Shown: positions 26,456 to 36,892 of the stretch, one piece after another | Numbering within the stretch: position 1 is the first letter of the stretch | How the letters are laid out: every line of letters starts with the position of its first letter | Assembly: GCF_030811855.1 (NCBI RefSeq) | Contig: NZ_JAUSRN010000001.1 | Location: forward strand, 310,001 to 374,000 | Reading direction: 5' to 3' | DNA length: 64,000 nt | Source of the DNA: Variovorax paradoxus | Lineage (GTDB): Bacteria; Pseudomonadota; Gammaproteobacteria; Burkholderiales; Burkholderiaceae_C | Program-made: the position numbers and the translations under genes | Notes under the pieces: model-generated | What the model saw: only the letters and a program-made list of their open reading frames with translations | What the model was told of the DNA's origin: nothing | Databases searched by the model: none

Positions 26456-27301
26456 ATGACATTCCGCTCGCGCCTTTCTTTTTTCTCCTCTCGCACCGCC
26501 ATCGCGCTAGCCAGTGTTCTCGGCCTGTGCGCTCAGGCGGCGCATGCCGACGCCACGCTCGACCGCATCAAGCAGCGCGGCAAGGTCGCCATCGGCGTGG
26601 TGGTGGGCGGCGGTCCCTTCGGCTCGATCGACCCCGCCACGCAGCAGTTGGTCGGCTGGAACCCCGACTTGGCGCGCGACCTGGCCAAGCAGCTCGGTGT
26701 CGAAGCCGAGCTGGTGCAGGTACAGCCCTCGAACCGCGTGCAGTTCCTGCAATCGGGCAAGGTCGACCTCTTGATCGCCTCGATGGAATACAACGCTGAC
26801 CGCGGCGAGATCCTCGGCCATGCGCCCACGCCTTTCTACCGCGTGGGCGGCACGGCGGCGGTGCTCAAGACCAGCGGCATCGCCAAGTGGGAAGACCTGC
26901 GGGGCAAGGTCGTTTGCGCTTCCCAGGGCAGCAGCTACGTGAAGCCGCTGCAGGAGCAATACGGTGCCCAGGTGCGCGGCTTCAAGAGCTCTGCGGAATC
27001 GCTGCTCGCGCTGCGCGGCGGTAACTGCGTGGCGGCCGTGCACGACGCCACGCTGATCCAGCCACTGTTGCGCAACAACGCCGAATGGGCCGCATACGCG
27101 GCGCCGATCCGCGATGAGATCCTGCCCGCGCCGTCGGTGGTGTGGACCCGCAAGGGCGAGGCCGACACCGTTGCCGCCGTCGACAAGGTGGTCCAGCAAT
27201 GGCACCGCAGCGGCTGGCTGATCGCCACCGAAAAGCGCAACGGCATCGAGCCGCCGCAGCCACTGCTGCCCGAGCTGCAGGCCAGGTTCAAGGCGCCCTG
27301 A
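26456..27301 (+). CDS. Polar amino-acid ABC transporter substrate-binding protein
   Basis: 281 residues, SBP family 3. Signal peptide MTFRSRLSFFSSRTAIALAS... ends near AAHADATLDRIKQRG. The body shows KVAIGVVVGGGPFGSIDP, VGWNPDLARDLAKQLGV, and VVCASQGSSYVKPL. It delivers an amino acid (possibly cystine, cysteine or an analog, judging from the downstream cysteine dioxygenase) to the permeases encoded next. The ATG at 26456 gives a clean signal peptide; an upstream start would add 28 residues. First gene of a seven-gene-like run to 31.57 kb. Confidence 0.92.
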   Translation: MTFRSRLSFFSSRTAIALASVLGLCAQAAHADATLDRIKQRGKVAIGVVVGGGPFGSIDPATQQLVGWNPDLARDLAKQLGVEAELVQVQPSNRVQFLQSGKVDLLIASMEYNADRGEILGHAPTPFYRVGGTAAVLKTSGIAKWEDLRGKVVCASQGSSYVKPLQEQYGAQVRGFKSSAESLLALRGGNCVAAVHDATLIQPLLRNNAEWAAYAAPIRDEILPAPSVVWTRKGEADTVAAVDKVVQQWHRSGWLIATEKRNGIEPPQPLLPELQARFKAP

Positions 27302-27307
27302 GCGTCG

Positions 27308-28051
27308 ATGAGCGAAACGCTGCTAGCGCAGGCCGTGGCCGCCCTCAGGGCGGTGGGCCTGAACTACGCCTTCGTGCTCGACGCCGGTGAGCGCAGCGCC
27401 TTCCTGCGCGGTCTCGGCGTCACGCTGCAGCTGTGCCTGCTGACCATTCCGGCAAGCCTTGCGGCGGGCGTTCTGATCGCGGCGGCGCTGACCTCGGGCC
27501 GTGCCTGGCTGGTGCACCCGGCGCGCGCCTTCGTCGAGCTCACGCGCAACACGCCCACGCTGGTGCAGCTTTACTGCGCGTTTCTCGTGCTCAACATGCT
27601 GATCACGCAGCACGTGAAGCTGCCCGGCGGCAATCCGCTCACGCCCTTCGTGTGGGTGGTGATCGTGGTGTCGCTGCACAAGGGCGTGTTCCACGCCGAG
27701 GCGCTGCGCGCGGGCATCGAGGCCGTGCCGCGCGTCACGCTGGAGGCTGCGCGCTCGCTCGGCTTCTCGCAGCGCCAGCTGCTGTCGCGCGTGGAGCTGC
27801 CGCTGGCGCTGCGCTTCGCGCTGCCCTCGCTGATCAACAACCTGGTCGACCTGGTCAAGATGACCGCGGTGGCCTCGGCCATCGCGGTGGGCGACGTGAC
27901 CTACGAATCCATCATGATCTGGACACAGCGCGACAACGTGCTCGAGCTGCTCCTGCTGATCCTGATCTTCTTCGGCCTGCTGACCTGGCTCGTGAGCCTG
28001 GCGGGCCGCTGGCTCGAGGAACGGTTGAGAATGCCCGGCTATGGCCAATGA
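27308..28051 (+). CDS. Amino-acid ABC transporter permease 1 (HisM/GlnP type)
   Basis: 247 residues, several membrane segments (LQLCLLTIPASLAAGVLIAAAL, WVVIVVSLHKGVFHAEA, LLLLILIFFGLLTWL) and the EAA coupling loop EAARSLGFSQRQLLSRVELPLAL that contacts the ATPase. It follows the SBP by 6 bases and overlaps the second permease by 11 bases. It forms a heterodimer with that permease in the inner membrane. Confidence 0.92.
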   Translation: MSETLLAQAVAALRAVGLNYAFVLDAGERSAFLRGLGVTLQLCLLTIPASLAAGVLIAAALTSGRAWLVHPARAFVELTRNTPTLVQLYCAFLVLNMLITQHVKLPGGNPLTPFVWVVIVVSLHKGVFHAEALRAGIEAVPRVTLEAARSLGFSQRQLLSRVELPLALRFALPSLINNLVDLVKMTAVASAIAVGDVTYESIMIWTQRDNVLELLLLILIFFGLLTWLVSLAGRWLEERLRMPGYGQ

Positions 28052-28853
28052 GATCGCACTTCCTCAAGGCGGCGCCCCCACCCTTTCCGCGGACGCCGGC
28101 ACGCCCGCATGGCGCCGTCCCTGGGCCTTGGCGGCGTGGGCCACGCTGGCGCTCATGGTGTTCTGGGCCGCCACGGGCACCACGCCCCTGGCTTTCGTCC
28201 ATCTCTGGAAATGGCTGCCCACGCTTTTGCGCGGCCTCCTGGCCAACATCGAGATCAGTGTGCTCGCAATGGCGCTGGGCACATTGGCCGGGCTGCTGGT
28301 CGGGGCGGTTTCGCTCTCGCCGCTTCGGGTGCTGCGCGTGGCCACGCGCTGGTACGTGCAGGTCTTTCGCAATGCGCCGGTGCTGGTGCTGGTCTATTTC
28401 ACGACCTATGTGTTTCCGTTCGAGCTGCACCTGGTGTCGTGGACTTTTCCCTTTCCTGACTGGATCAAGGTCGTGCTGGGCCTCGCACTGCCGGCCAGCG
28501 CGAACGTGGCGGAAATCTTCCGTGGCGCGATCCAGTCGATCCCGAGCGCGCAGTGGGAGGCCGCGCAGTCGCTGGCATTCAGGCGCAGCGAGATCTTCCG
28601 CCTGATCGTGCTGCCGCAGTGCCTGCGCCGCATGCTGCCGCCGTGGATGAACTTGTACGCCAGCATCACCATGAGCACGGCGCTGGCCTCGCTGGTGGGC
28701 GTGCACGACGTCGTCGACACGGCACAGATCGCGAGCAACACGGTCGCGCGCACCGACTTCACCATCCTTGTCTATTTCACGCTGCTGGGCCTGTTCTTCG
28801 CCTACTGCTATCCGATTGCGCGCGCTACCCGCGCGTTGGAGCACCGCCCATGA
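28041..28853 (+). CDS. Amino-acid ABC transporter permease 2
   Basis: 270 residues, membrane protein with the family loop EAAQSLAFRRSEIFRLIVLPQCLRR and the entry motif VFRNAPVLVLVYF. It overlaps the first permease gene at its start and the ATPase gene (ATGA) at its end, implying translational coupling and stoichiometric assembly of the transporter. Confidence 0.92.
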   Translation: MANEIALPQGGAPTLSADAGTPAWRRPWALAAWATLALMVFWAATGTTPLAFVHLWKWLPTLLRGLLANIEISVLAMALGTLAGLLVGAVSLSPLRVLRVATRWYVQVFRNAPVLVLVYFTTYVFPFELHLVSWTFPFPDWIKVVLGLALPASANVAEIFRGAIQSIPSAQWEAAQSLAFRRSEIFRLIVLPQCLRRMLPPWMNLYASITMSTALASLVGVHDVVDTAQIASNTVARTDFTILVYFTLLGLFFAYCYPIARATRALEHRP

Positions 28854-29710
28854 CTGCCATTGATATCACCCGTTCCGCGCCCGCCGCAGAGGAAGCCCCG
28901 CTCGTGGCGCTCGGCGACGTGCACCTGCGGTTCGGCGCCAACGAGGTGCTCAAGGGCATCGACCTGGAGGTGCGGCGGGGCGAGGCCGTGTCCATCATCG
29001 GTCCTTCGGGATCGGGCAAATCGACCATCCTGCGCTGCATCACCGGCCTGCTGCGGCCGCAACGCGGGGCGATGCGTGTCGGCGACACGCAGGTGGACAC
29101 GCTTCGCTCCGAGGCCGAGCTGATCGCACTGCGCAAGCGCGTGGGCTTCGTTTTCCAGCAGTACAACCTGTTCCCGCATCTCACGGTGCTGGAAAACCTG
29201 GTGATCGCGCCCACGCGCGTGGCAGGCCGTGACCGCGCCGCGGCGCAGCGCGAGGCCCGCGTGCTGCTCGACAAGGTGAGGCTGTCGCACAAGGAGGCGG
29301 CCTATCCCGGCGAACTCTCGGGCGGGCAACAGCAGCGCGTCGCGATCGCGCGGGCGCTGGCCATGCGCCCCGAACTGATCTTGTTCGACGAGGTGACTTC
29401 CGCCCTCGATCCGGAGACCGTCGGCGAGGTGCTGACCGTGATCCGCGACCTGGTTCAGGAGGGCCTGACCTGCGTGCTGGTGACGCACGAGATGCGCTTT
29501 GCCGAGGAGATCAGCGACCAGGTGTATTTCACCGAGGCAGGCGTCATCGTCGAACACGGCCCCGCGCCGCGCATCTTCGGGCGGCCCGAAAGCGAACGCA
29601 CCCGCGCCTTCCTTCGCCGCGCGCTCGGCGAAGGCGCGCGCACGGCGCCTGCACGACCCGCTCCCCTTGCCGAAGCGCTGCCTTTCGAGCGGCTGCGCTT
29701 CGCGCTCTGA
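28850..29710 (+). CDS. Amino-acid ABC transporter ATP-binding protein (GlnQ type)
   Basis: 286 residues. Walker A GPSGSGKST at 51-59, Q-loop FQQYNLFPHLTV, signature LSGGQQQR, Walker B LILFDEVTSALDPE, switch His in VTHEMRFAEE. The Walker B continuation DEVTSALDPE matches the polar amino-acid family. About 35 extra C-terminal residues (rich in Ala, Pro and Arg) extend beyond the usual end. It overlaps permease 2 and is followed after 21 bases by the cysteine dioxygenase gene. Confidence 0.94.
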   Translation: MTAIDITRSAPAAEEAPLVALGDVHLRFGANEVLKGIDLEVRRGEAVSIIGPSGSGKSTILRCITGLLRPQRGAMRVGDTQVDTLRSEAELIALRKRVGFVFQQYNLFPHLTVLENLVIAPTRVAGRDRAAAQREARVLLDKVRLSHKEAAYPGELSGGQQQRVAIARALAMRPELILFDEVTSALDPETVGEVLTVIRDLVQEGLTCVLVTHEMRFAEEISDQVYFTEAGVIVEHGPAPRIFGRPESERTRAFLRRALGEGARTAPARPAPLAEALPFERLRFAL

Positions 29711-29731
29711 ACCCACCACTCCCCTGAAGCC

Positions 29732-30370
29732 ATGAACACATCTCACCGCCTCTCTGGCACTGCATTAGCCGCCCAGCGCCGCGTCGCGGTCGACCAGGCC
29801 CTGACCGACATCCGCCGCATCGCGAACACGCAACCCCTCGATCGCGCCGTTCTTGGGCGCATCACGGCGCGCCTCGAAAAACTCGCGGGACTGGCCGAAC
29901 TGTTCACCAGCGCCGATTTTCCGCAACCGGCTGTCACCGAAGGCGTGGGCGCCTCCACGCGCTACCGACTGAATCCCGAGGACGGCAACGAGGACCTGGC
30001 GCTCTATCTGAACTCCATCAATCCGGGAAAGACGTCGATTCCGCACAACCACACGACCTGGGCCGCCATCGTCGCTGTCCAGGGGCAGGAGGAGAACCGC
30101 ATCTACCGCCGCACCGACGACGGCAGCGACCCGGCGGTGGCGCGGCTGGCGATCGCGCGACAAGTGACGGTGCAGCCCGGCACGCCGATCGCCTTCCTGC
30201 CCGACGACCTGCACAGCATCCACGTGATCGGCGACAGGCCCACGCTGCATTTCCACCTGTATGGCCGTCCGCTCGAAACCCTTTCGCAGCGCATCGGTGT
30301 GAATCTGGAAACCGGTGCGGTCGTGAACTACAACGCCACGCAGCTCAAGCCGGGCAAGGCGGTGGCATGA
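29732..30370 (+). CDS. Cysteine dioxygenase family thiol dioxygenase
   Basis: 212 residues, a cupin. Probable iron ligands are His105 and His107 in IPHNHTTW and His161 in LPDDLHSIHVIG; FHLYGRPLE closes the barrel. It adds O2 to a thiol, giving cysteine sulfinate from cysteine, or the sulfinate of 3-mercaptopropionate. Bacterial members differ in substrate by an active-site Arg and Gln that I cannot assign safely. It overlaps the start of the C-S lyase gene by ATGA and sits behind an amino-acid importer, a coherent thiol-oxidation unit. It is paralogous to the N-terminal domain of the fusion protein at 36.9-39.1 kb. Confidence 0.9.
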   Translation: MNTSHRLSGTALAAQRRVAVDQALTDIRRIANTQPLDRAVLGRITARLEKLAGLAELFTSADFPQPAVTEGVGASTRYRLNPEDGNEDLALYLNSINPGKTSIPHNHTTWAAIVAVQGQEENRIYRRTDDGSDPAVARLAIARQVTVQPGTPIAFLPDDLHSIHVIGDRPTLHFHLYGRPLETLSQRIGVNLETGAVVNYNATQLKPGKAVA

Positions 30371-31572
30371 GCGCGAAAGCTTCAGCAGCAAACCTGCGCT
30401 CAGCCACCCGATTGCTGCATGCGGGCGCCCCCGCGCTGCGCGACGGCGCGGGGCCGGTCAACGTTCCTGTGGTGCGCACAAGCACCGTGCGCTTCGAGAA
30501 CACGGCCGCCCATGCCGACCACCACCACCGCCGCGCGGCGGGCGAACGCGTGGCCTCCTACGGCCGCCATGGCCTGGACACCCACCGCGCACTCGAAGAC
30601 GCGGTGGTGGGCCTTGAAGGCGGGCACCGCGCCTTCCTCACGCCTTCGGGCCTGTCGGCGATCACGCTGGTGCTGTTCGCGCTGCTCTCTCCCGGCGACC
30701 ATGCACTGGTGGCCGACGGCGTGTATGCGCCGCTGCGCCGAGTCGACAGCACGCTGCTCCAGCGGCTGGGCATCACGATCGAGTATTTCTCGCCGACGCA
30801 CGACGACTTGGCCAGCCTGCTGCGGCCGAATACGAGGCTGCTGTACCTCGAATCGCCGAGCTCGCTGCTCTACGAGGTCCTGGATCTGCCCGCGCTGAGC
30901 GCCGTTGCGCGCGACCGCGGCGTGATCGTGGCGACCGACAACACCTGGAGCGGCGGCTGGTTCCATCGGCCGCTTGCGCTGGGCGCCAACATCTCGATCC
31001 AGGCGGCCACCAAGTACATCTCGGGCCATTCCGACCTGATGCAGGGCATCGTGGTGGTCGACAGCCCGGCGCTGGCCGCAAAGCTCTCGACCGCCTATGA
31101 GGCGCTGGGCCTGACCATCGGCGCCGACGATGCCTACCTCTCGCTGCGCGGCCTGCGCACCCTGCCGGTTCGGCTGGCGCAGCACCAGCGCAATGCCACG
31201 GCGGTGGCTGAATTCCTGCAGCAGCAGCCGCAGGTGTCGCGTGTCTTCTACCCGGCGCTGCCCACCGACCCCGGCCATGCGCTGTGGAAGCGCGATTTCA
31301 GCGGTGCGAGCGGCCTGGTCTCCTTCGAATTCCGCCATGCCACGCCGGCCACCGCCAACGCCTTCGTTGATGCGCTCGCGCTCTTCGGCATCGGCGCCTC
31401 GTGGGGCGGCTACGAAAGCCTTGCGCTGGCCGCTCAGCCCGAGCGGTTGCGCGAGCACCGGCAGTGGACCGGCGACGCGCCGGTCGTGCGGCTGCACATC
31501 GGGCTCGAGGATCCGCAGGATCTGATCGCCGACCTGGCGCAAGCCTTTGCCGCCGCTGCACCGGCGCTTTGA
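30367..31572 (+). CDS. PLP-dependent Cys/Met metabolism enzyme (cystathionine beta-lyase-like)
   Basis: 401 residues. The PLP lysine is Lys216 in QAATKYISGHSD and Asp191 in VATDNTWSGG binds the pyridine nitrogen; TPSGLSAITLVLFALLSPGD is the phosphate-binding loop. The pattern matches MetC-type lyases that cleave the C-S bond of cystathionine or other S-conjugates of cysteine, releasing a thiol, pyruvate and ammonia. Last gene of the plus-strand transporter-CDO operon. It could liberate thiols from imported cysteine conjugates. Confidence 0.91.
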   Translation: MSAKASAANLRSATRLLHAGAPALRDGAGPVNVPVVRTSTVRFENTAAHADHHHRRAAGERVASYGRHGLDTHRALEDAVVGLEGGHRAFLTPSGLSAITLVLFALLSPGDHALVADGVYAPLRRVDSTLLQRLGITIEYFSPTHDDLASLLRPNTRLLYLESPSSLLYEVLDLPALSAVARDRGVIVATDNTWSGGWFHRPLALGANISIQAATKYISGHSDLMQGIVVVDSPALAAKLSTAYEALGLTIGADDAYLSLRGLRTLPVRLAQHQRNATAVAEFLQQQPQVSRVFYPALPTDPGHALWKRDFSGASGLVSFEFRHATPATANAFVDALALFGIGASWGGYESLALAAQPERLREHRQWTGDAPVVRLHIGLEDPQDLIADLAQAFAAAAPAL

Positions 31573-31621
31573 CACCTTCTCACGCCCTTGACCTCTGGTC
31601 GAGGTGCCGCCGGACGGTGGC

Positions 31622-33352
<1,731 letters not shown>

Positions 33353-33353
33353 C

Positions 33354-34322
33354 TCAACGCCCCCTCAGCCGTGGGTTGAACGCGTCGTTGAGCCCGTCCC
33401 CCACGAGGTTGAGCGCCAGCACCGTGAGCACGATGGCCGCGCCCGGCAATGCGGTGAGATACCAGGCGGTGCGCAGCAGTTCGCGCCCCTGCCCGATCAT
33501 GCTGCCCCACGACACGGCGTTGGGGTCGCCCATGCCAAGGAAGGACAGCGCCGATTCGATGAGGATGGCGCTCGCCACCAGCACCGAGGTGGTCACGATC
33601 ACGGGGGGCAGCGCATTGGGCAATATCTCCTGGAAGATGATGCGCGCGTGGCCGAAGCCCTGGCTGCGCGCGGCCAGCACGAACTCGGTCTCGCGCAGCG
33701 TGCGGAACTCGGCGCGCACCAGCCGGGCGATCACCGGCCACGACGCGAGCCCGATGGCGAACACGATCACCGGCACCGAAGGCTGGCCGATCGCGACCAC
33801 CACGATCACGAACAGGAACGAAGGCACGGTCTGGAACAGCTCGGTGATGCGCACCAGCACGTCGTCGATGCGGCCGCCGAAATAGCCGGCCGAGGCCCCC
33901 ACGAGCACGCCGATCAACAGGCTCAGCGTGGCCGCCACCACTCCCACCGCGAGCGAGATGCGAGCGCCGTGCGCAATGCCGGCAATCACGTCGCGGCCGA
34001 GTGAATCGCTGCCGAGCGGATAGGCCGCGTCCTGCCCCGGCCAAAGCAGCGGCGGCGCCACCATGTCGAGGGGGTCACCGGGGTACAGCAACGGCGCGGC
34101 GAGCGCTAGCACGAGCATGAAGGCCAACAGCACCGCGCCCGCCGCGGCGGCCGGGTTGCGCCCGAAGGCTCGCAGCGCAGCGTGGCGGCTGGAGAGCGGC
34201 TCGACGTCGACAGCGGATTTCGCGGCCACTGCCACTGCCACTGCCGGTGCGCGGCGTGCGGCGACCGGAGCCGGCGCTGCCGGTTGCCCAATGGCGGAAT
34301 CGAGGAGGAACGGAGTGGACAT
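33354..34322 (-). CDS. Oligopeptide ABC transporter permease (DppC type)
   Basis: 322 residues. An Ala/Val-rich 60-residue N-terminal extension precedes the DppC-type membrane domain (GSDSLGRDVIAGIAHGARISLAVGVV, and EFVLAARSQGFGHARIIFQEILPNALPPVIV as the coupling loop). It pairs with the DppB-type protein encoded 31 bases upstream. Inner membrane. Confidence 0.92.
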   Translation of the reverse strand: MSTPFLLDSAIGQPAAPAPVAARRAPAVAVAVAAKSAVDVEPLSSRHAALRAFGRNPAAAAGAVLLAFMLVLALAAPLLYPGDPLDMVAPPLLWPGQDAAYPLGSDSLGRDVIAGIAHGARISLAVGVVAATLSLLIGVLVGASAGYFGGRIDDVLVRITELFQTVPSFLFVIVVVAIGQPSVPVIVFAIGLASWPVIARLVRAEFRTLRETEFVLAARSQGFGHARIIFQEILPNALPPVIVTTSVLVASAILIESALSFLGMGDPNAVSWGSMIGQGRELLRTAWYLTALPGAAIVLTVLALNLVGDGLNDAFNPRLRGR

Positions 34323-34353
34323 CGGAAATCGCGATCAAAAATCTGAGATGAAT

Positions 34354-35337
34354 TCAGCGCACCTGGATGCGAGGATCAAGCCAGGCATGTAGCAGGTCGA
34401 CCAGCATGTTGGCCACGATGACCAGCAGCGAGGACATCAGCAGCACACCCAGCAGCACCGTGTAGTCGCGGCCCGCCACCGAATCGAAGGCCAGCCGCCC
34501 GAGGCCGGGCCAGCTGAACACCGTCTCAACCACCACCGCGCCGCCCAGCAGCGTGCCGAAATGCATGCCTGCGACGGTGGTGACGGGGATCAGCGCGTTG
34601 CGCAGCACATGGTGCAAATTGACGGTCCACGGATGCAGGCCTTTGGCCTCGGCGGTGCGAACGAAGTCCTGCCGCGCCACCTCCAGCATCGCGGCGCGCG
34701 TGAGGCGCGAGAAGATCGCGATGTAGAAACCCGACATGGCCAGCGCTGGCAGCACGAGGTGGCGCGCCACGTCGAGTGCATGCGTCCAGCCGGTGTAGCC
34801 CGCGCCGATGCTCTCGCTGCCGCCGGTGGGCAGCCACCCCAGGTGCACCGAGAACAGCACGATGGCCATCAGGCCGAGCCAGAAGCCCGGCGTGGAGTAC
34901 AGGAGCAGCGCCAGCACCGAGAGCGTGCGGTCCTGCCAGCGGCCCACGCGGGTGGCCATGACGGTGCCCAGCGCAATGCCGATGGCCAGGGCGAAGGCCA
35001 GGGCCGTGACCATCAGCAGCAGCGTGTTGCCCAGCCGCGCGCCGATCAGCGACGCCACCGGCATGTTGTAGCGCGGCGAAGTGCCGAGGCTGAAATGCGC
35101 GAGGTTGTCGAGATAGGCGCCCAGCTGGTGCAGCACGGGCAGATCGAGCCCGAAGTGGCTGCGCAGCTGCGCCATGCTCTCGGCCGTGGCGGAGCCGGAT
35201 TCGGCGGCCACCACGTCGGCGGCGTCGCCCGGGATCCACTGCATCAGCACGAAATTGAGAAGGATCACACCGACGATGGTCGGCACGGCCTGCCAGGCCG
35301 TGCGTGCCAGCGTGCGGCTTGCGCTGCGCAGGTTCAT
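34354..35337 (-). CDS. Oligopeptide ABC transporter permease (DppB type)
   Basis: 327 residues. AWQAVPTIVGVILLNFVLMQWIPGD is the first membrane segment, and DFVRTAEAKGLHPWTVNLHHVLRNALIPVTT is the EAA-type coupling loop. First gene of the operon DppB, DppC, DppDF. Its promoter region holds the 41-base element at 35411-35451 that is duplicated before the rhodanese fusion gene, tying this transporter to sulfur regulation. Confidence 0.92.
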   Translation of the reverse strand: MNLRSASRTLARTAWQAVPTIVGVILLNFVLMQWIPGDAADVVAAESGSATAESMAQLRSHFGLDLPVLHQLGAYLDNLAHFSLGTSPRYNMPVASLIGARLGNTLLLMVTALAFALAIGIALGTVMATRVGRWQDRTLSVLALLLYSTPGFWLGLMAIVLFSVHLGWLPTGGSESIGAGYTGWTHALDVARHLVLPALAMSGFYIAIFSRLTRAAMLEVARQDFVRTAEAKGLHPWTVNLHHVLRNALIPVTTVAGMHFGTLLGGAVVVETVFSWPGLGRLAFDSVAGRDYTVLLGVLLMSSLLVIVANMLVDLLHAWLDPRIQVR

Positions 35338-35410
35338 GGGAGTTGTTGGAGGTGTGGTGAAAGCGGTCGATGGGCTTGCAGCGTATGCGGGGCGGGCCCG
35401 TGCGGCGAAG

Positions 35411-35451
35411 GAAGTTTTTCTTCTACGGATATGCGGTTTGCTTCGGTGGCC
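35411..35451 (-). repeat. Duplicated 41-base promoter element, copy 1
   Basis: Matches 36 of 41 positions with 39182-39222 and has the same orientation relative to its downstream minus-strand gene. It starts GAAGTTTTTC on the plus strand, has GGATATGC in the centre and ends TTGCTTCGGTGGCC. It lies 74 bases before the DppB-like start and downstream of the MFS gene. The strict spacing suggests a regulator-binding plus promoter unit rather than a mobile repeat. Confidence 0.6.
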
Positions 35452-35487
35452 ACATGGGCGTCTGAGGACTCTGGCCGGAAGAAGCTT

Positions 35488-36882
35488 TCACAGGCACACC
35501 ACCGCGAGCAGCACGCCCGCGAGCCTGAACAGCGTCGACAGGTCGAACGAGACCGACGCCCCCGCCGCCAGCTGCGCCGGCACCCCCGAGACCAGCGCGC
35601 CGAACAGCGCGATGCCGACGGCGCTGCCGACCTGGCGCGCGGCACCAAGGATGGCCGATGCGGTCGCCGAGCGCGCAGGCTCCACGCTCGCGAGCGTGCG
35701 CGAGATCAGTGCCGGCGTGGCAATGCCGGCGCCGATGGCCATCAGGAGGAGACTGGGAAGGATGCGCAGGTAGGGCGTGGTCTCGTCGATGCCGTGCAGC
35801 AGCGCCGAACTCAGGGCGAGGAGCAGCAAGCCAGCGATCACCGGGACCCGGGGCGAGTAGCGCCTTGCCAGGCGCCCGCTCGCGAGGTTCGCCAGCATGA
35901 TCACCACGAACGGCAGCAAGGCGAAGCCGGCCTGGGTCGGCGTGTAGCCCTTGGCGTTCTGGAAGTACAGGCTCAGCACGAAGATCAATCCGTAGAAGGT
36001 GAGGTTCATGACCACACCCAGCACCACCGATGCCGAAAAGGCACGGTTGCGGAACAGCCCGAGCGGAATCATCGGCTCCGCTACGCGTGATTCGGTGAAC
36101 ACGAATGCGGCGATGACCACCGCCGCCACGGCAAAACCCCACAGCACGGGTGCCGCGGCCCAGCCCTGCACGCCGGCCTCGATCACCGAATGCGTGAGAA
36201 AGAAAAGCGCGAGGATGGCCAGCACCTGCCCGGCGGCGTCCACCCGCTGCGCGGCCACGCGCACCGTGTCGGCAACGTGGCGGCCGGCCGTCCACAGCCC
36301 GACGGCGCAGATCGGCAGGTTCACGAAGAAGATTGCGCGCCACCCGAGGCCGCTCGTGAGTGCGCCGCCGACCACCGGCCCGGCGGCACTCACCACGCCG
36401 CCGATGGCGCTCCACCATCCGATGGCATGTGTCCTGGCCGCCGCGTCGCCGGCACAGGCATGCGAGAGCAGCGAGAGCGAAGTAGGCAGGATCAATGCGG
36501 CGCCAATGCCCTGCGCCGCGCGCGCCGCGATCAACACGCCGATGGAAGGTGCGAGCGCGCAGGCCAGCGAGGCCAGCCCGAAAAGCACCAACCCGAGGCT
36601 GAAGACGCGCCGGCTACCGAAGCGGTCGGCAAAGGAGCCGGCCGTGAGCAATAGCGCGGCGAAGGCCAGCGTGTAGGCGTCGACGATCCATTGCAGGCCG
36701 GTCGCGCCGGCGCCGAGATCCTTGCCGATCTGCGGCATTGCCACGTTCACGATGGTCACGTCGAGCTGCACCACGACGAAGCCGAAGCTCGTTGCGGCCA
36801 GGGTCCAGCCAATGCCGGTGCTGCGTGCGCCAGCCCATGGCGGCGCTGGGATGCTCCGCAGATCTTCCGATGCGGTGCCCAC
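35488..36882 (-). CDS. MFS transporter, DHA2 (14-TM drug/H+ antiporter) type
   Basis: About 464 residues. QLDVTIVNVAMPQIGKDLGAG in the first segment, QWIVDAYTLAFAALLLTAGSFADRFGSRRVF and ARAAQGIGAALILPTSLSLL are motif D1, A and C-like signatures of DHA2 exporters. I choose the GTG at 36882, 11 bases after the end of the rhodanese fusion gene; another GTG at 36939 would lie inside that gene. Likely exports a small molecule such as a product or toxic intermediate of sulfur metabolism; the cargo is unknown. Probably co-transcribed with the fusion gene. Confidence 0.85.
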   Translation of the reverse strand: MGTASEDLRSIPAPPWAGARSTGIGWTLAATSFGFVVVQLDVTIVNVAMPQIGKDLGAGATGLQWIVDAYTLAFAALLLTAGSFADRFGSRRVFSLGLVLFGLASLACALAPSIGVLIAARAAQGIGAALILPTSLSLLSHACAGDAAARTHAIGWWSAIGGVVSAAGPVVGGALTSGLGWRAIFFVNLPICAVGLWTAGRHVADTVRVAAQRVDAAGQVLAILALFFLTHSVIEAGVQGWAAAPVLWGFAVAAVVIAAFVFTESRVAEPMIPLGLFRNRAFSASVVLGVVMNLTFYGLIFVLSLYFQNAKGYTPTQAGFALLPFVVIMLANLASGRLARRYSPRVPVIAGLLLLALSSALLHGIDETTPYLRILPSLLLMAIGAGIATPALISRTLASVEPARSATASAILGAARQVGSAVGIALFGALVSGVPAQLAAGASVSFDLSTLFRLAGVLLAVVCL

Positions 36883-36892
36883 TCGGCCCCGT

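Noticed and set aside
24562-26799. Long alternative frame across SBP paralog 3
   Set aside because: Out-of-frame reading of a strongly GC-biased gene; Arg/Ala/Pro-rich with no family, while the true frame is a full SBP_bac_5 protein.
31591-31605. ACCTC-TGGTC-GAGGT hairpin between convergent genes as a bidirectional terminator
   Set aside because: Only five base pairs and no T-run on either side.
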